Part shown: positions 17,355 to 25,509 of the stretch, one piece after another
Position numbering within the stretch: the stretch's first letter is position 1
How the letters are laid out: every line of letters starts with the position of its first letter
Source: an uncultured SAR86 cluster bacterium
Lineage (GTDB): Bacteria > Pseudomonadota > Gammaproteobacteria > Magnimaribacterales > AG-339-G14
Direction of reading: 5' to 3'
Length of the DNA: 62,934 nucleotides
NCBI GenBank assembly: GCA_902561325.1
Contig: CACEOL010000006.1
Location: forward strand, 1 to 62,934
Position numbers and translations under genes: made by a program
Notes under the pieces: model-generated
Seen by the model: the letters and a program-made list of their open reading frames with translations, nothing else
Databases searched by the model: none
Told to the model about the DNA's origin: nothing

Positions 17355-17768
17355 GTGTCAGATAAAAGTTTACCAGCAGTTAGTTATTTAAAAATTCCTG
17401 ATGAGGGAAATCCTTATCTAGAGGGTCATAAATGTGAAAATTGTGGAGCGGTTTTTCTTGGTGAAAGATCAGTTTGCTCAAAATGTTTTTCTAGGGACAA
17501 AATGTCAGCTGTAAAACTTCAAGAAACAGGAGTTCTACATTCCTTCTCAGTCGTTTACAGATCTTTTCCTGGAATCGATGTTCCTTATGTATCTGCAATT
17601 GTTGATTTAGATGGCGGCGGAACTGTAAAAGGAAATCTTATAAATATTGAACCTGATCCAGAAAAAATAGACTTTGGTATGAAAGTAAAATTGACATATC
17701 AAGACGCTTTAGGAAGAAAGGATAAAGAAGGTAATTCCTACTTGAGTTATTTCTTCGAACCAGCATAA
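17355..17768 (+). CDS. Zn-ribbon OB-fold protein (DUF35 family)
   Basis: A small protein with an N-terminal rubredoxin-like zinc ribbon (CENCG...CSKC, four Cys) and a C-terminal OB fold, the DUF35 or acyl-CoA-binding OB type. Such proteins partner thiolases or HMG-CoA synthases and channel acyl-CoA intermediates. I chose GTG 17355 (137 aa) because GGGAGATG lies 5 bases before it; an upstream TTG at 17319 is also in frame but has no ribosome site. The gene is followed after 24 bases by a thiolase gene, so the pair probably forms one enzyme complex. Confidence 0.85.
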   Translation: MSDKSLPAVSYLKIPDEGNPYLEGHKCENCGAVFLGERSVCSKCFSRDKMSAVKLQETGVLHSFSVVYRSFPGIDVPYVSAIVDLDGGGTVKGNLINIEPDPEKIDFGMKVKLTYQDALGRKDKEGNSYLSYFFEPA

Positions 17769-17792
17769 AATATACAAAAAAAAGGAGATATT

Positions 17793-18932
17793 ATGAGTGA
17801 TGTATACGTTTTAGGGGTCGACATGATTAAATTTGGAAGATTTCCAGACAGAACTGTTCCAAATATTGGTGCTGAAGCAGCATTGATGGCTTTAGACGAT
17901 GCCGGCTTAACTATTAAGGATATGCAAGCTATGTATTGTGGAAACCTTGGTCAAGCAAATGCTATGGTTGGACAAAGAATTCTTCAAGAGATAGGTCAAA
18001 CAGGTATTCCGGTAGTTAATTGTGCAAATGCTTGTGCAACAGGTGCTACAGCTTTTAGAGAAGCTTGGATGTCAATTAAAGCTGGAATTTATGATGTAGT
18101 GCTTGCTGTAGGAGTTGAGCAAATGGGCAAAGGTCTCTTAGGTGGTGCAGGTGGCGGAGATGGTATTCCAAAAGAAGGACTTTTAGGTTCTGGTACTATG
18201 CCATGCGTATTTGCTGAAGCTGGAATGGAACATTCAAAAGATCATGGAACAACCTTCGAACAATTTGCAAAGATTTCAGTAAAAAATCATCATCATTCGA
18301 CAATGAATCCTAAGGCAATGTATCAAATAGAAACTCCTTTGGATGTTGTAATGAATGCCGAAATGATTTCTTACCCAAATACAAAACTTATGTGTTCTGT
18401 AAATGTTGATGGATCTGCTGCTGCAGTCCTTGTCTCTGAAAAGAAAGCAAAAGAATTAGGAATGGGACGTGCTGTTAGAGTCAAAGCTTCTGCACTTGCA
18501 AGTGATCCATATACTGACAGAGATTTGGTCATGCCTGATGTTAATGCTTGTACTAGGTTGGCTGCTGAACAAGCTTATGAAATGGCTGGTGTTGGGCCAG
18601 AGGACATAAACCTTGTTGAATTACATGACTGTTTTGCGACTGCTGAAATGCTTCATTATGAAAATCTTGGTCTTTGTAAAGATGGAGAAGCAGGAAAGAT
18701 GATTGATGAGGGTCACGTTGAGCTTGGAGGAAAAGTTCCTGTAAATGTTTCTGGTGGACTTCTTTCCAAAGGTCACCCTCTTGGCGCAACTGGTATTGCC
18801 AATATTTATGAAGTTTGTACTCACTTGAGAGGTGAAGCTGGAGAAAGACAGGTTGAAGGGGCAAAACTTGGAATGACTCATGTTATTGGCCTTGGGACAG
18901 CTTGCGGAATCCATATTTTAGAAAAAGTATAA
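17793..18932 (+). CDS. Thiolase of the SCP-x/acetyl-CoA acetyltransferase type
   Basis: A thiolase-fold enzyme that cleaves or forms C-C bonds on acyl-CoAs. The nucleophile is Cys81 in NACATGATAF. The catalytic His is in SKGHPLGATG, and the third active-site segment GTACGIHI sits at the C-terminus. The length of 379 aa and the short loop domain fit the lipid-transfer-protein (SCP2/SCP-x) thiolases, which usually work with a DUF35 partner, as here. A clear AAAGGAGATATT precedes the ATG. The role may be side-chain or branched acyl-CoA degradation; the substrate is inferred only from the family. Confidence 0.9.
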   Translation: MSDVYVLGVDMIKFGRFPDRTVPNIGAEAALMALDDAGLTIKDMQAMYCGNLGQANAMVGQRILQEIGQTGIPVVNCANACATGATAFREAWMSIKAGIYDVVLAVGVEQMGKGLLGGAGGGDGIPKEGLLGSGTMPCVFAEAGMEHSKDHGTTFEQFAKISVKNHHHSTMNPKAMYQIETPLDVVMNAEMISYPNTKLMCSVNVDGSAAAVLVSEKKAKELGMGRAVRVKASALASDPYTDRDLVMPDVNACTRLAAEQAYEMAGVGPEDINLVELHDCFATAEMLHYENLGLCKDGEAGKMIDEGHVELGGKVPVNVSGGLLSKGHPLGATGIANIYEVCTHLRGEAGERQVEGAKLGMTHVIGLGTACGIHILEKV

Positions 18933-18936
18933 ATTA

Positions 18937-19425
18937 GTGATTATTGGCGTAACAGGAGATACGCATAATAATCTCAAAAACATAAAGAAAATCTGCTCTA
19001 TTTTTAATAAAAATAGAGTGGATTTAGTTATACACACGGGTGATATATCTTTGCCTAAATCTTTACTGGAATTCAAAAGTCTTAATTGCCCAATTAAAGT
19101 GGTTTTGGGAAATAATGATATTGGTGAAAAGAAAGACCTTGAAGAGGTTTCGAATAAATTTAATTGTGAAATTTATGAAGAGCCCTTTTTAATTGAAATA
19201 GACAATAGGAAAATTTCTATTCTTCACCATCCAGATTTAATTGATGAAGAGATGATCTTGAATAACGATTTGATTCTTCATGGACATACTCATAGATTTA
19301 GGCTTGAACAACTTGAAAACTGTATCATTTTTAATCCTGGTGAATGTGCAGGATTTATGAAAGATAAAAATAGTATAGGCTTGGTTGACTTAAGAAAAAT
19401 GAATCCCAAGATTATTAATTTTTAA
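18937..19425 (+). CDS. YfcE/MJ0936-type metallophosphoesterase
   Basis: A 162-aa calcineurin-like phosphoesterase with the full metal-binding set: GDTHNN (7-12), HTGDI, GNNDIG and HGHTHR. Short members of this kind act as phosphodiesterases in vitro, and their natural substrates are mostly unknown. It starts with GTG four bases after the thiolase stop, so it is probably co-transcribed with it. Its end overlaps the convergent small membrane-protein gene by 11 bases. Confidence 0.85.
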   Translation: MIIGVTGDTHNNLKNIKKICSIFNKNRVDLVIHTGDISLPKSLLEFKSLNCPIKVVLGNNDIGEKKDLEEVSNKFNCEIYEEPFLIEIDNRKISILHHPDLIDEEMILNNDLILHGHTHRFRLEQLENCIIFNPGECAGFMKDKNSIGLVDLRKMNPKIINF

Positions 19426-19711
19426 ACCTAAAATAATAAAAATAATAAACCACAGCGAACGTGATAAAAAAGATTGCAAAAAATGGCCTAAAAATTCTTT
19501 GAATGCCATGATTTTCTAAAATTGAATTTTCTAGGATTAAAATAGATATTATTGGAGCGAGAGATTCTGATCCAGGACTAATAAACCATGGTGTAGACAT
19601 TATTGAGAAGAAGAAACTAAAAAATAAAACTTTTAAAATCTTCTTATCAAATAATTTTAAAGAAATTAAACTTATTCCAATAACCAAAAAATAATATAAA
19701 AACCAAAACAT
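19415..19711 (-). CDS. Small hydrophobic membrane protein of unknown function
   Basis: I do not recognise this 98-aa protein. It is almost entirely hydrophobic, with about three predicted membrane helices (roughly 2-17, 24-45 with an SIMSTPWFISPGSESLAP loop, and 70-93) and a basic C-terminus. The start codon overlaps the last base of the RNase D gene, so it is translated from the same message. A coding role is supported by this coupling and the overall membrane pattern; function is unknown. Confidence 0.6.
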   Translation of the reverse strand: MFWFLYYFLVIGISLISLKLFDKKILKVLFFSFFFSIMSTPWFISPGSESLAPIISILILENSILENHGIQRIFRPFFAIFFITFAVVYYFYYFRFKN

Positions 19712-20565
19712 TACACAAATTTTGAAATAAACTCTCGGGAATATTTTGAATCCCCAATAATTTTAAAAACTTTTTTCTCGCATTTTTTTTTATCTTCTTT
19801 TGTTAACTTTACTAAGCTGCTGAGATTATTTTCTTTAAAAATATAGTTAGGAGGAATGTTTTCATTTTTTGCTAAATTTTCTCTCCACAAGAAAATTTCT
19901 CTTCCCAAAGGAGATAGTTTATTTTTTCTTTTTTTAAATCTTGATTTATCTAGTCTTTCATTCCCATTTGATATCTCTTGTTGGCTTAATTCAAAAATTT
20001 TTTTTAATTGATTAGTCATTAATATTTTTTTTTGAGCCTTAAATATTTCTATTAGGTAATTTACATCTTCAGAAGCATATTTCATTTGATCATCTGAAAG
20101 AGGTCTTTTAAGCCAATTTGAATTCGTTTCACTTTTATTTAATCTAATATCAAGATATTTCTGAACTAAATTGCCATAGTTAAAAATTTCTCCATTTGAA
20201 ATCAATCTTTCTGCTTGCTGAATATCAAAAACATTATTTATAAATATATCTAAACAATTTGAAAGTACAGTAGAGTCACTTCTTGAAGAGTGTAAGATTT
20301 TCAAAATATCTTTATTTTCTAGAATTTCTTTAAGCTTTTTAACTTTTTTAAAATTTAAAAAATCAACTAGAAAAATATTTTTGTTTGTGGAGATTTGCAG
20401 GAGGCTTAAAACAGGAAAATAAGTTGATCTCCAATCAAACTCTGTATCCAATCCTAAAATATTTTGATTTTTGATTTTCTCAATAAAAGAATTTTGATCT
20501 TCAAGAGATTCTACAAAAATAATTCTTTTTTTACTTCTGAGAAAACTAAACAAACTCTTAATCAT
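19711..20565 (-). CDS. rnd: Ribonuclease D
   Basis: A 3'-5' exoribonuclease of the DEDD family that trims tRNA 3' ends. Exo I is LGLDTEFDW with Asp40 and Glu42. Exo II is HSSRSDSTVL. Exo III is YASEDVNYLIE with the Tyr of the DEDDy subtype. The C-terminal part (from about residue 205) holds one HRDC-like domain. At 284 aa it is shorter than E. coli RNase D (375 aa), which has two HRDC domains, so the second appears lost. It borders the end of the polysaccharide locus. Confidence 0.88.
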   Translation of the reverse strand: MIKSLFSFLRSKKRIIFVESLEDQNSFIEKIKNQNILGLDTEFDWRSTYFPVLSLLQISTNKNIFLVDFLNFKKVKKLKEILENKDILKILHSSRSDSTVLSNCLDIFINNVFDIQQAERLISNGEIFNYGNLVQKYLDIRLNKSETNSNWLKRPLSDDQMKYASEDVNYLIEIFKAQKKILMTNQLKKIFELSQQEISNGNERLDKSRFKKRKNKLSPLGREIFLWRENLAKNENIPPNYIFKENNLSSLVKLTKEDKKKCEKKVFKIIGDSKYSREFISKFV

Positions 20566-20623
20566 TGATTTAATTAATATTCTATTTTTCTTTAAAGCTT
20601 ATTCATGGTGTTAGGAATAATGG

Positions 20624-20662
20624 AAAAACTTAAAAATTTTAGAATTAAATTTCATCAAGTTT
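20624..20662 (-). terminator. Weak A+T-rich terminator at the end of the polysaccharide locus
   Basis: On the minus strand AAACTT and AAATTT pair with AAATTT and AAGTTT around a 7-base loop, with a small internal mismatch, followed by five T. It lies 41 bases after the last gene of the locus and before rnd. The stem has almost no G-C pairs, so it would be weak. The rest of the 137-base spacer shows no clear promoter. Confidence 0.3.
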
Positions 20663-20702
20663 ATCAATTATGCTAAAAAAATACATTTCTTCTTGGAAAA
20701 TC

Positions 20703-21995
20703 TTATTTTAAGAGTTTTTTGAAAAACGTATCCACAATGAAAAAAAGTTCAGTTATATCAAACTCTTTTTTTTCAAAGCTAAGGTCGCTTAAGGTTGTAA
20801 AAATTTTTCCATCAGAGACATGTTCTCCATTTTTCATTGCAACGAAAACTAATTCATCTTCTAACAATAAGTTCTTTTCAATACCTAAGAAGGTCTTCCC
20901 TTTAATATCCTTTGGGTAAGTAAGTGTTACAAAAAGAGAGTTGTTCTGTTTGTCAATTTCACCAAATAATTTTTGACCATTTTCATCTTGAATTTTAGAT
21001 AAAATTTCGAAGCATTCATTCCGGTCTTTTTCAGAATTAAATTCTATTAAAAAGTCTCTTGTCATTCTGGGAAATACGTTTAAAAAACTTATATTTAATT
21101 TTTTTAAGAAATTAGCATGGCTTTTAAGTCTCCAATAAATAACCGGCTTTTCAAATTCTTTTTGGCTCAAACCAGTAGCAAAGATTAATTCAACATTTTT
21201 AAATTCAAGGTAATCGCCTATAATTTTTTCATATATAAGGAGCATTTCAAAAAAAGGGTCATATTTTTTGTCTAAGTACCAGTCTGGATTTGATTTTTCT
21301 GAGAATTCACTATTGAAAAAATAATGGTGTTGAATGTGTGCTCCAGAGTTAAAAAATATAGATGAGAAATCAGTCTTTTTTTCTTTAAAAAGTCCTAAAT
21401 GAATCTTATGAATAAAATAATCAAGAAATAAAGCTTTTCTCCAGGATTTTTTATAGCTAGAAAAAGCTAATTTGATGAAAGAAAAGTAGTCTTTAATTTT
21501 TATAAATCTAAAAAAAATAAAAATAATTAAAAAAATATTTTTAAAAGATATCTTCGAGATGGAGTTGTCATTTACTGTTTGAACAAGGATAGATTTAATA
21601 AAATTGCTATAAATGCTTCCATCAGTTTCGGTTTGTGTCCAAGGATCTGGTATAAAATAAGAAGGAGTTTTTAAGCAGTTTCTAACATTCATGCAAGAAA
21701 CAGAACCAACGTTAAACCCATAACTTTCAACTTTTTCAAAAATTTGTTCGAGATTAGATTTTGAAATATCGCCCAAACGAAAAATTTTATGATCTTTGTA
21801 TTTTTTTCCTGTGTGAGCACTAACCCATTGAATCCATGGTTCTAACTCGTGATATTCAAATTCAGAAAAAGTATTAAAATTTTTTAACTTGCCTAACTTT
21901 ATAAAATTTGGGAAATTTTTTGGGTATTTTTTAGTATATTTATTAACTAAATTGAAGTTTATTTCATTAAGCTCTATCAGCAATAATCTTTTCAT
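20703..21995 (-). CDS. Alkaline-phosphatase-superfamily-like protein of unknown function
   Basis: A 430-aa protein resembling the type I phosphodiesterase/nucleotide-pyrophosphatase branch of the alkaline phosphatase superfamily. The start MKRLLLIELNEINFNLVN occupies the place of the first metal site. EPWIQWVSAHTGKKYKDHKI (about 51-70) corresponds to the family's TxPSxxSxxTGxxPxxHG segment, but the usual Thr/Ser nucleophile is not evident. FNSGAHIQHHYF (about 213-224) resembles the later His metal site. Membrane-like residues around 150-162 (FLIIFIFFRFI) are noted. It lies at the downstream end of the glycan locus, so a role in adding or removing a phospho-group is possible but unproven. Confidence 0.5.
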   Translation of the reverse strand: MKRLLLIELNEINFNLVNKYTKKYPKNFPNFIKLGKLKNFNTFSEFEYHELEPWIQWVSAHTGKKYKDHKIFRLGDISKSNLEQIFEKVESYGFNVGSVSCMNVRNCLKTPSYFIPDPWTQTETDGSIYSNFIKSILVQTVNDNSISKISFKNIFLIIFIFFRFIKIKDYFSFIKLAFSSYKKSWRKALFLDYFIHKIHLGLFKEKKTDFSSIFFNSGAHIQHHYFFNSEFSEKSNPDWYLDKKYDPFFEMLLIYEKIIGDYLEFKNVELIFATGLSQKEFEKPVIYWRLKSHANFLKKLNISFLNVFPRMTRDFLIEFNSEKDRNECFEILSKIQDENGQKLFGEIDKQNNSLFVTLTYPKDIKGKTFLGIEKNLLLEDELVFVAMKNGEHVSDGKIFTTLSDLSFEKKEFDITELFFIVDTFFKKLLK

Positions 21996-22040
21996 TTATC
22001 TGAAGTTCCATTTTAATCATACACCTAAGGGCAAGAGATT

Positions 22041-23230
22041 TTACTCTTTTAAATTATTTAAAATCTTTTTTACAGCAAACTTTACTGAGAGATTTTCTCT
22101 AACATAGCATTTTAATTTTTCAGGACTAATTTTTTTTGATTCAATATCATGGTCTAAAAGCTTTATTATTTCATAAGCTTCATCAGGATCTCTTCCTCCA
22201 TAAACTCTCCCGAATTCATTAGCTATAACTAAATTTGACACATCCCCTTTTCCGCAAAGCCCTAAAACGGGTAACCCTGAACTTAAATATTGTAAAAATT
22301 TACCAGGAATATTATGGGTTGTGTGTCTGTTATCTAAGGAAAATATTCCTATAAATGAAGTTTTACATATTGCCTCAACAAAACATTGTTCTATAGAATC
22401 TAAAATAATTAAATTATTCAAACCATTTTTTTGTTTCTCTGCTTCTAGATTTTTTTTATCTTTTTCTTTAGTTCCAACAACAAGGAAAACAAAACTTTCA
22501 TCAAACCTCATTTTTTTTACAAGTTTTATGAAAAAATCTTGATCCTGAGCCAATCCCATATTACCTATGTAAAGTAAAATTTTTTTTATCTTTAGGAATT
22601 TTCTGGAGAATATTTTTGGGAAGCAATTTTTCGTTAAAATCAGTTTTATACCAAGTTTCAAGCACTTCTGTTTTTTTCAAATAATTTGTTTTATTTTGAA
22701 AATAAGAGAGATTACCTTCACTATTTAGACCTATTTTATCTGCTACTCTGTATTGTAAATTTTCAAAAAAATTTAGAAGTTTATGTGAAAAACTTCCTTT
22801 TTTTATAATATTTAGGTCTATAGACCATTGAGGAAAGATATCTCTTAAAATCAAATATTTATAAGACTTTCTGAAAAAACTTAGTGTGAATATTAGTGGT
22901 CCCCAAAAAATAGTTGGTGAGTACCAAATTAAAACGTCATAGTGTTTAAGTTTTTTTCACCTTAAAAATAAGAAAGAAAATACGAAAACTAATTAGTAGT
23001 TCAAAAATAAATCTATTTATAAATGAAATATTTTCCTTTCTAAAATCATAATTTAAGGTGTAAATATTTATATTTTTCTTATTAAGAAATGAAGAATCGG
23101 GTCTTTTATAGAGAGTATAAACATCTACTAATTCGGCATGGTTACTCAACTCATCAGCAAGTTCTGACATGACCTTTCCAGCTGAATTTTTTTCACTTTC
23201 GAAAAATTCTGTGAAAACTCCAATTTTCAT
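22041..23230 (-). pseudogene. GT4 glycosyltransferase (WbuB/FnlD-like) with two frameshifts
   Basis: Three reading-frame pieces join into one GT-B glycosyltransferase of the group that adds L-FucNAc/L-QuiNAc-type sugars. The N-part (23230-22946) starts MKIGVFTEFFESEKNSAGKV. The middle has LILRDIFPQWSIDLNII. The C-part has ILLYIGNMGLAQDQD and the donor-binding end. Reading through needs one base removed in a run of seven A (plus-strand T 22951-22957) and one in a run of eight A (T 22580-22587), both on the coding minus strand. Corrected, it gives about 395 aa without stops, including WYSPTIFWGPLIF over the gap. It may be decayed, a sequencing error or rescued by slippage. It follows the UDP-sugar genes that would feed it. 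Confidence 0.8.
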
Positions 23231-23258
23231 AAATATTTTTTTTTACAAAATCAACAAT

Positions 23259-23311
23259 AAAAATGCGTTGATAGGAGGATAAAAGCATTCTTCAGAAGAT
23301 ACGGCATTTTT
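23259..23311. repeat. Inverted repeat with an anti-Shine-Dalgarno loop upstream of the broken glycosyltransferase
   Basis: In the 143-base spacer 23231-23373, AAAAATGC (23259-23266) and GCATTTTT (23304-23311) form a perfect 8-bp inverted repeat. On the minus strand the loop carries TATCCTCCTATC, complementary to a Shine-Dalgarno. An alternative 5-bp hairpin (AATGC with GCATT at 23285-23289) would compete with it. The glycosyltransferase start downstream has no ribosome site of its own. A regulatory role is inferred; the rest of the spacer shows nothing clear. Confidence 0.3.
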
Positions 23312-23373
23312 AATTTATGTAGAAATATCTATTAAATGTTGTTTTAAATCCTTTTGTTTAACTTAAAAAATTA

Positions 23374-24498
23374 TTAGCCCTCTCTCCAAACATCTTGTCG
23401 AACTAAATCAATGTTTCCAAGAATTATTCTAGAAATTTTTTCAGAGACATTATCTACATAATAATCATCTACAATTTTTAGACTTCTATTTTCACCTCTT
23501 GATTGAGTGTCAGTGATATGAATAGCATTAATTATATTTTCTAAATTTAAACCTACCGAGATAACAGAAGCTTCTTCAACTGCCTCAGGTCTTTCATGAA
23601 AAACTCTTAAATTGATTGCAGGAAAATTCAGAATAGAGCTTTCTTCTGAAATTGTTCCGCTATCAGAAAGAACACACCGAGAATTTATTTGTAAATTACA
23701 ATAATCTGTAAAACTAAATGGATCAGAAAATAAGATATTTTCATCGAATTTAAGATTTGATGATTCAATTTTTTTTCTCGCTCTAGGGTGTGTAGAAACA
23801 ATCACAGGCATTGAAAACTTTTTTGATAGTACGTTAAGTATTTCAGGAATCTTTTTAAATCTTTTTTCATTATCCAAATTTTCTTCTCTATGGATGCTTA
23901 CTAAAAAGAATTTGTTCTTTTTTAAATTTAAAGATTTCAGAATGTTAGATTTCTTTATTTTGTTAGCGTAAAAATCTAAAACCTCTTTCATGGGACTTCC
24001 TGTATTAATCACTCTATTTTTAGAAAAACCTTCATCTATTAAGTACTGGCGAGCAATTTTAGAATAGGTCAGGTTTACGTCAGAGATTACATCAACGATT
24101 CTTCTATTAATTTCTTCTGGAACTCTAAAATCAAAACATCTGTTACCAGCTTCCATATGAAAGATAGGTATTTTTCTTCTTTTGGCGGGTATGGCAGCTA
24201 AAGAACTATTTGTATCTCCTAATATTAAAACAGCATCAGGTTTAATTTTCTCAAAAAAAGGATCAATTTTTTCTAGAATTAGGGATATTGTTTTTATTGG
24301 AGAATCGCAAGCCGCTTCAAGAAAGATATCAGGCTCTCTTAATTCTAGATCATTAAAAAAAACTTTATTTAAGTTGTAGTCATAGTTTTGACCTGTATGG
24401 ACTAATTGATGATCAAAATTTTCATCTAGCTTAGGTATTACTCTCGATAATCTTATGATTTCAGGCCTAGTACCCAAAATTGTCATTACCTTAATCAT
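23374..24498 (-). CDS. UDP-N-acetylglucosamine 2-epimerase family protein (FnlC/WbvD-like)
   Basis: A WecB/FnlC-family C2 epimerase for UDP-N-acetyl sugars. Typical segments are TILGTRPEIIR (6-16), HTGQNYD (34-40), LGDTNSSLA (93-101), HMEAGNR (114-120), SIHREEN and the later SDSGTISEES. The length of 374 aa is normal. It overlaps the dehydratase gene by 8 bases. With the neighbouring FnlA/CapE-like dehydratase and RmlD-like reductase it would perform the third step: C2 inversion of UDP-L-RhaNAc to UDP-L-QuiNAc, as in the V. cholerae O37 WbvB-WbvR-WbvD set. UDP-L-FucNAc is the alternative if the reductase acts as FnlB. The product assignment is inference. Confidence 0.85.
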   Translation of the reverse strand: MIKVMTILGTRPEIIRLSRVIPKLDENFDHQLVHTGQNYDYNLNKVFFNDLELREPDIFLEAACDSPIKTISLILEKIDPFFEKIKPDAVLILGDTNSSLAAIPAKRRKIPIFHMEAGNRCFDFRVPEEINRRIVDVISDVNLTYSKIARQYLIDEGFSKNRVINTGSPMKEVLDFYANKIKKSNILKSLNLKKNKFFLVSIHREENLDNEKRFKKIPEILNVLSKKFSMPVIVSTHPRARKKIESSNLKFDENILFSDPFSFTDYCNLQINSRCVLSDSGTISEESSILNFPAINLRVFHERPEAVEEASVISVGLNLENIINAIHITDTQSRGENRSLKIVDDYYVDNVSEKISRIILGNIDLVRQDVWREG

Positions 24499-25501
24499 CG
24501 AGTTTTTCTTGAATATATGGAAGTTTTAAAAGTAACTCAACAACCTCATCGACATTAAGTCTAATCGTATTATGAGAGTTATAGTCCTCTAATGAATCAT
24601 TATTTACATTACCCTTATCGAAAAATTTATCATAATTTAAGTCTCTCTCGTCCATAGGAACTTTAAAATATTTATCTTGTTCCTCAGCATTTAATCTTTC
24701 TTCAGAACCAAGAAGTGTTTCGTATATCTTCTCTCCATGTCTTATTCCAATTATTTTTAATTCAACTTCCTTTTCGAATATTTTCATTAGGGCTAAAGCT
24801 AAGTCATATATAGTAGAGGATGGAGATTTTTGAACAAAAATATCTCCATAGTCCATATTCGAGAACGCATGCATGACTAAATCTACAGACTCCTCTAAAG
24901 ACATCAAGAATCTAGTCATATTAGGATCAGTTATAGTGATAGGCTTACCAGATAGTATCTGATCAGAAAATAAAGGAATTACTGAACCTCTTGATGCCAT
25001 TACGTTTCCATAACGGGTTGCGCAAATTTTTGTATTTGATCCTTTAGTAACTCTTGCTTTTGAAACCATGAGTTTCTCCATCATTGCTTTTGATAAACCC
25101 ATGGCATTAATTGGGTAAACCGCCTTATCTGTACTTAAAAGAATTATCTTTTCTATTTCATTTTCAAAAGCAGAATTAATAACGTTTTCTGCTCCCAAAA
25201 TATTTGTTTTAACTGCTTCTAGAGGAAAAAATTCACATGAAGGTACTTGCTTTAAAGCTGCGGCATGAAATACAAAATCTACCCCTTTCATGGCTCTGTC
25301 TATAGATGTTTTGTCTCTGACATCTCCAAGAAAAAACTTAACATTGTCCCTATTAATTTGTTTTCTCATATCGTCCTGTTTTTTTTCATCCCTACTAAAA
25401 ATCCTTATTTCATCTATATCTTCTTTTAAAAACTTTTCAACTACAGCATTGCCAAAAGATCCTGTACCCCCTGTAATCAATAGTTTTTTATTTGCAAACA
25501 T
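24491..25501 (-). CDS. fnlA: UDP-GlcNAc 5-inverting 4,6-dehydratase (FnlA/CapE/WbjB type)
   Basis: An extended SDR enzyme that dehydrates UDP-GlcNAc and inverts C5, giving the 4-keto L-arabino intermediate. The Rossmann loop is GGTGSFG (11-17). The active-site segment STDKAVYPINAMGLSK (123-138) has Met134 and Lys138 in place of the usual Tyr-x3-Lys, the mark of the CapE/WbjB/FnlA group as opposed to PseB. The length of 336 aa is normal. It is the committed step for UDP-L-6-deoxy-HexNAc sugars. The same intermediate could also feed PseC, because no PseB gene is visible in the window. Confidence 0.88.
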   Translation of the reverse strand: MFANKKLLITGGTGSFGNAVVEKFLKEDIDEIRIFSRDEKKQDDMRKQINRDNVKFFLGDVRDKTSIDRAMKGVDFVFHAAALKQVPSCEFFPLEAVKTNILGAENVINSAFENEIEKIILLSTDKAVYPINAMGLSKAMMEKLMVSKARVTKGSNTKICATRYGNVMASRGSVIPLFSDQILSGKPITITDPNMTRFLMSLEESVDLVMHAFSNMDYGDIFVQKSPSSTIYDLALALMKIFEKEVELKIIGIRHGEKIYETLLGSEERLNAEEQDKYFKVPMDERDLNYDKFFDKGNVNNDSLEDYNSHNTIRLNVDEVVELLLKLPYIQEKLDD

Positions 25502-25509
25502 TTGTATAT

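Noticed and set aside
18553-18914. Two overlapping minus-strand open frames inside the thiolase gene (103 and 97 aa).
   Set aside because: They lie antisense to a strongly supported thiolase with all catalytic motifs, have low-complexity composition (rich in Gln, Leu, Ser) and no ribosome site.
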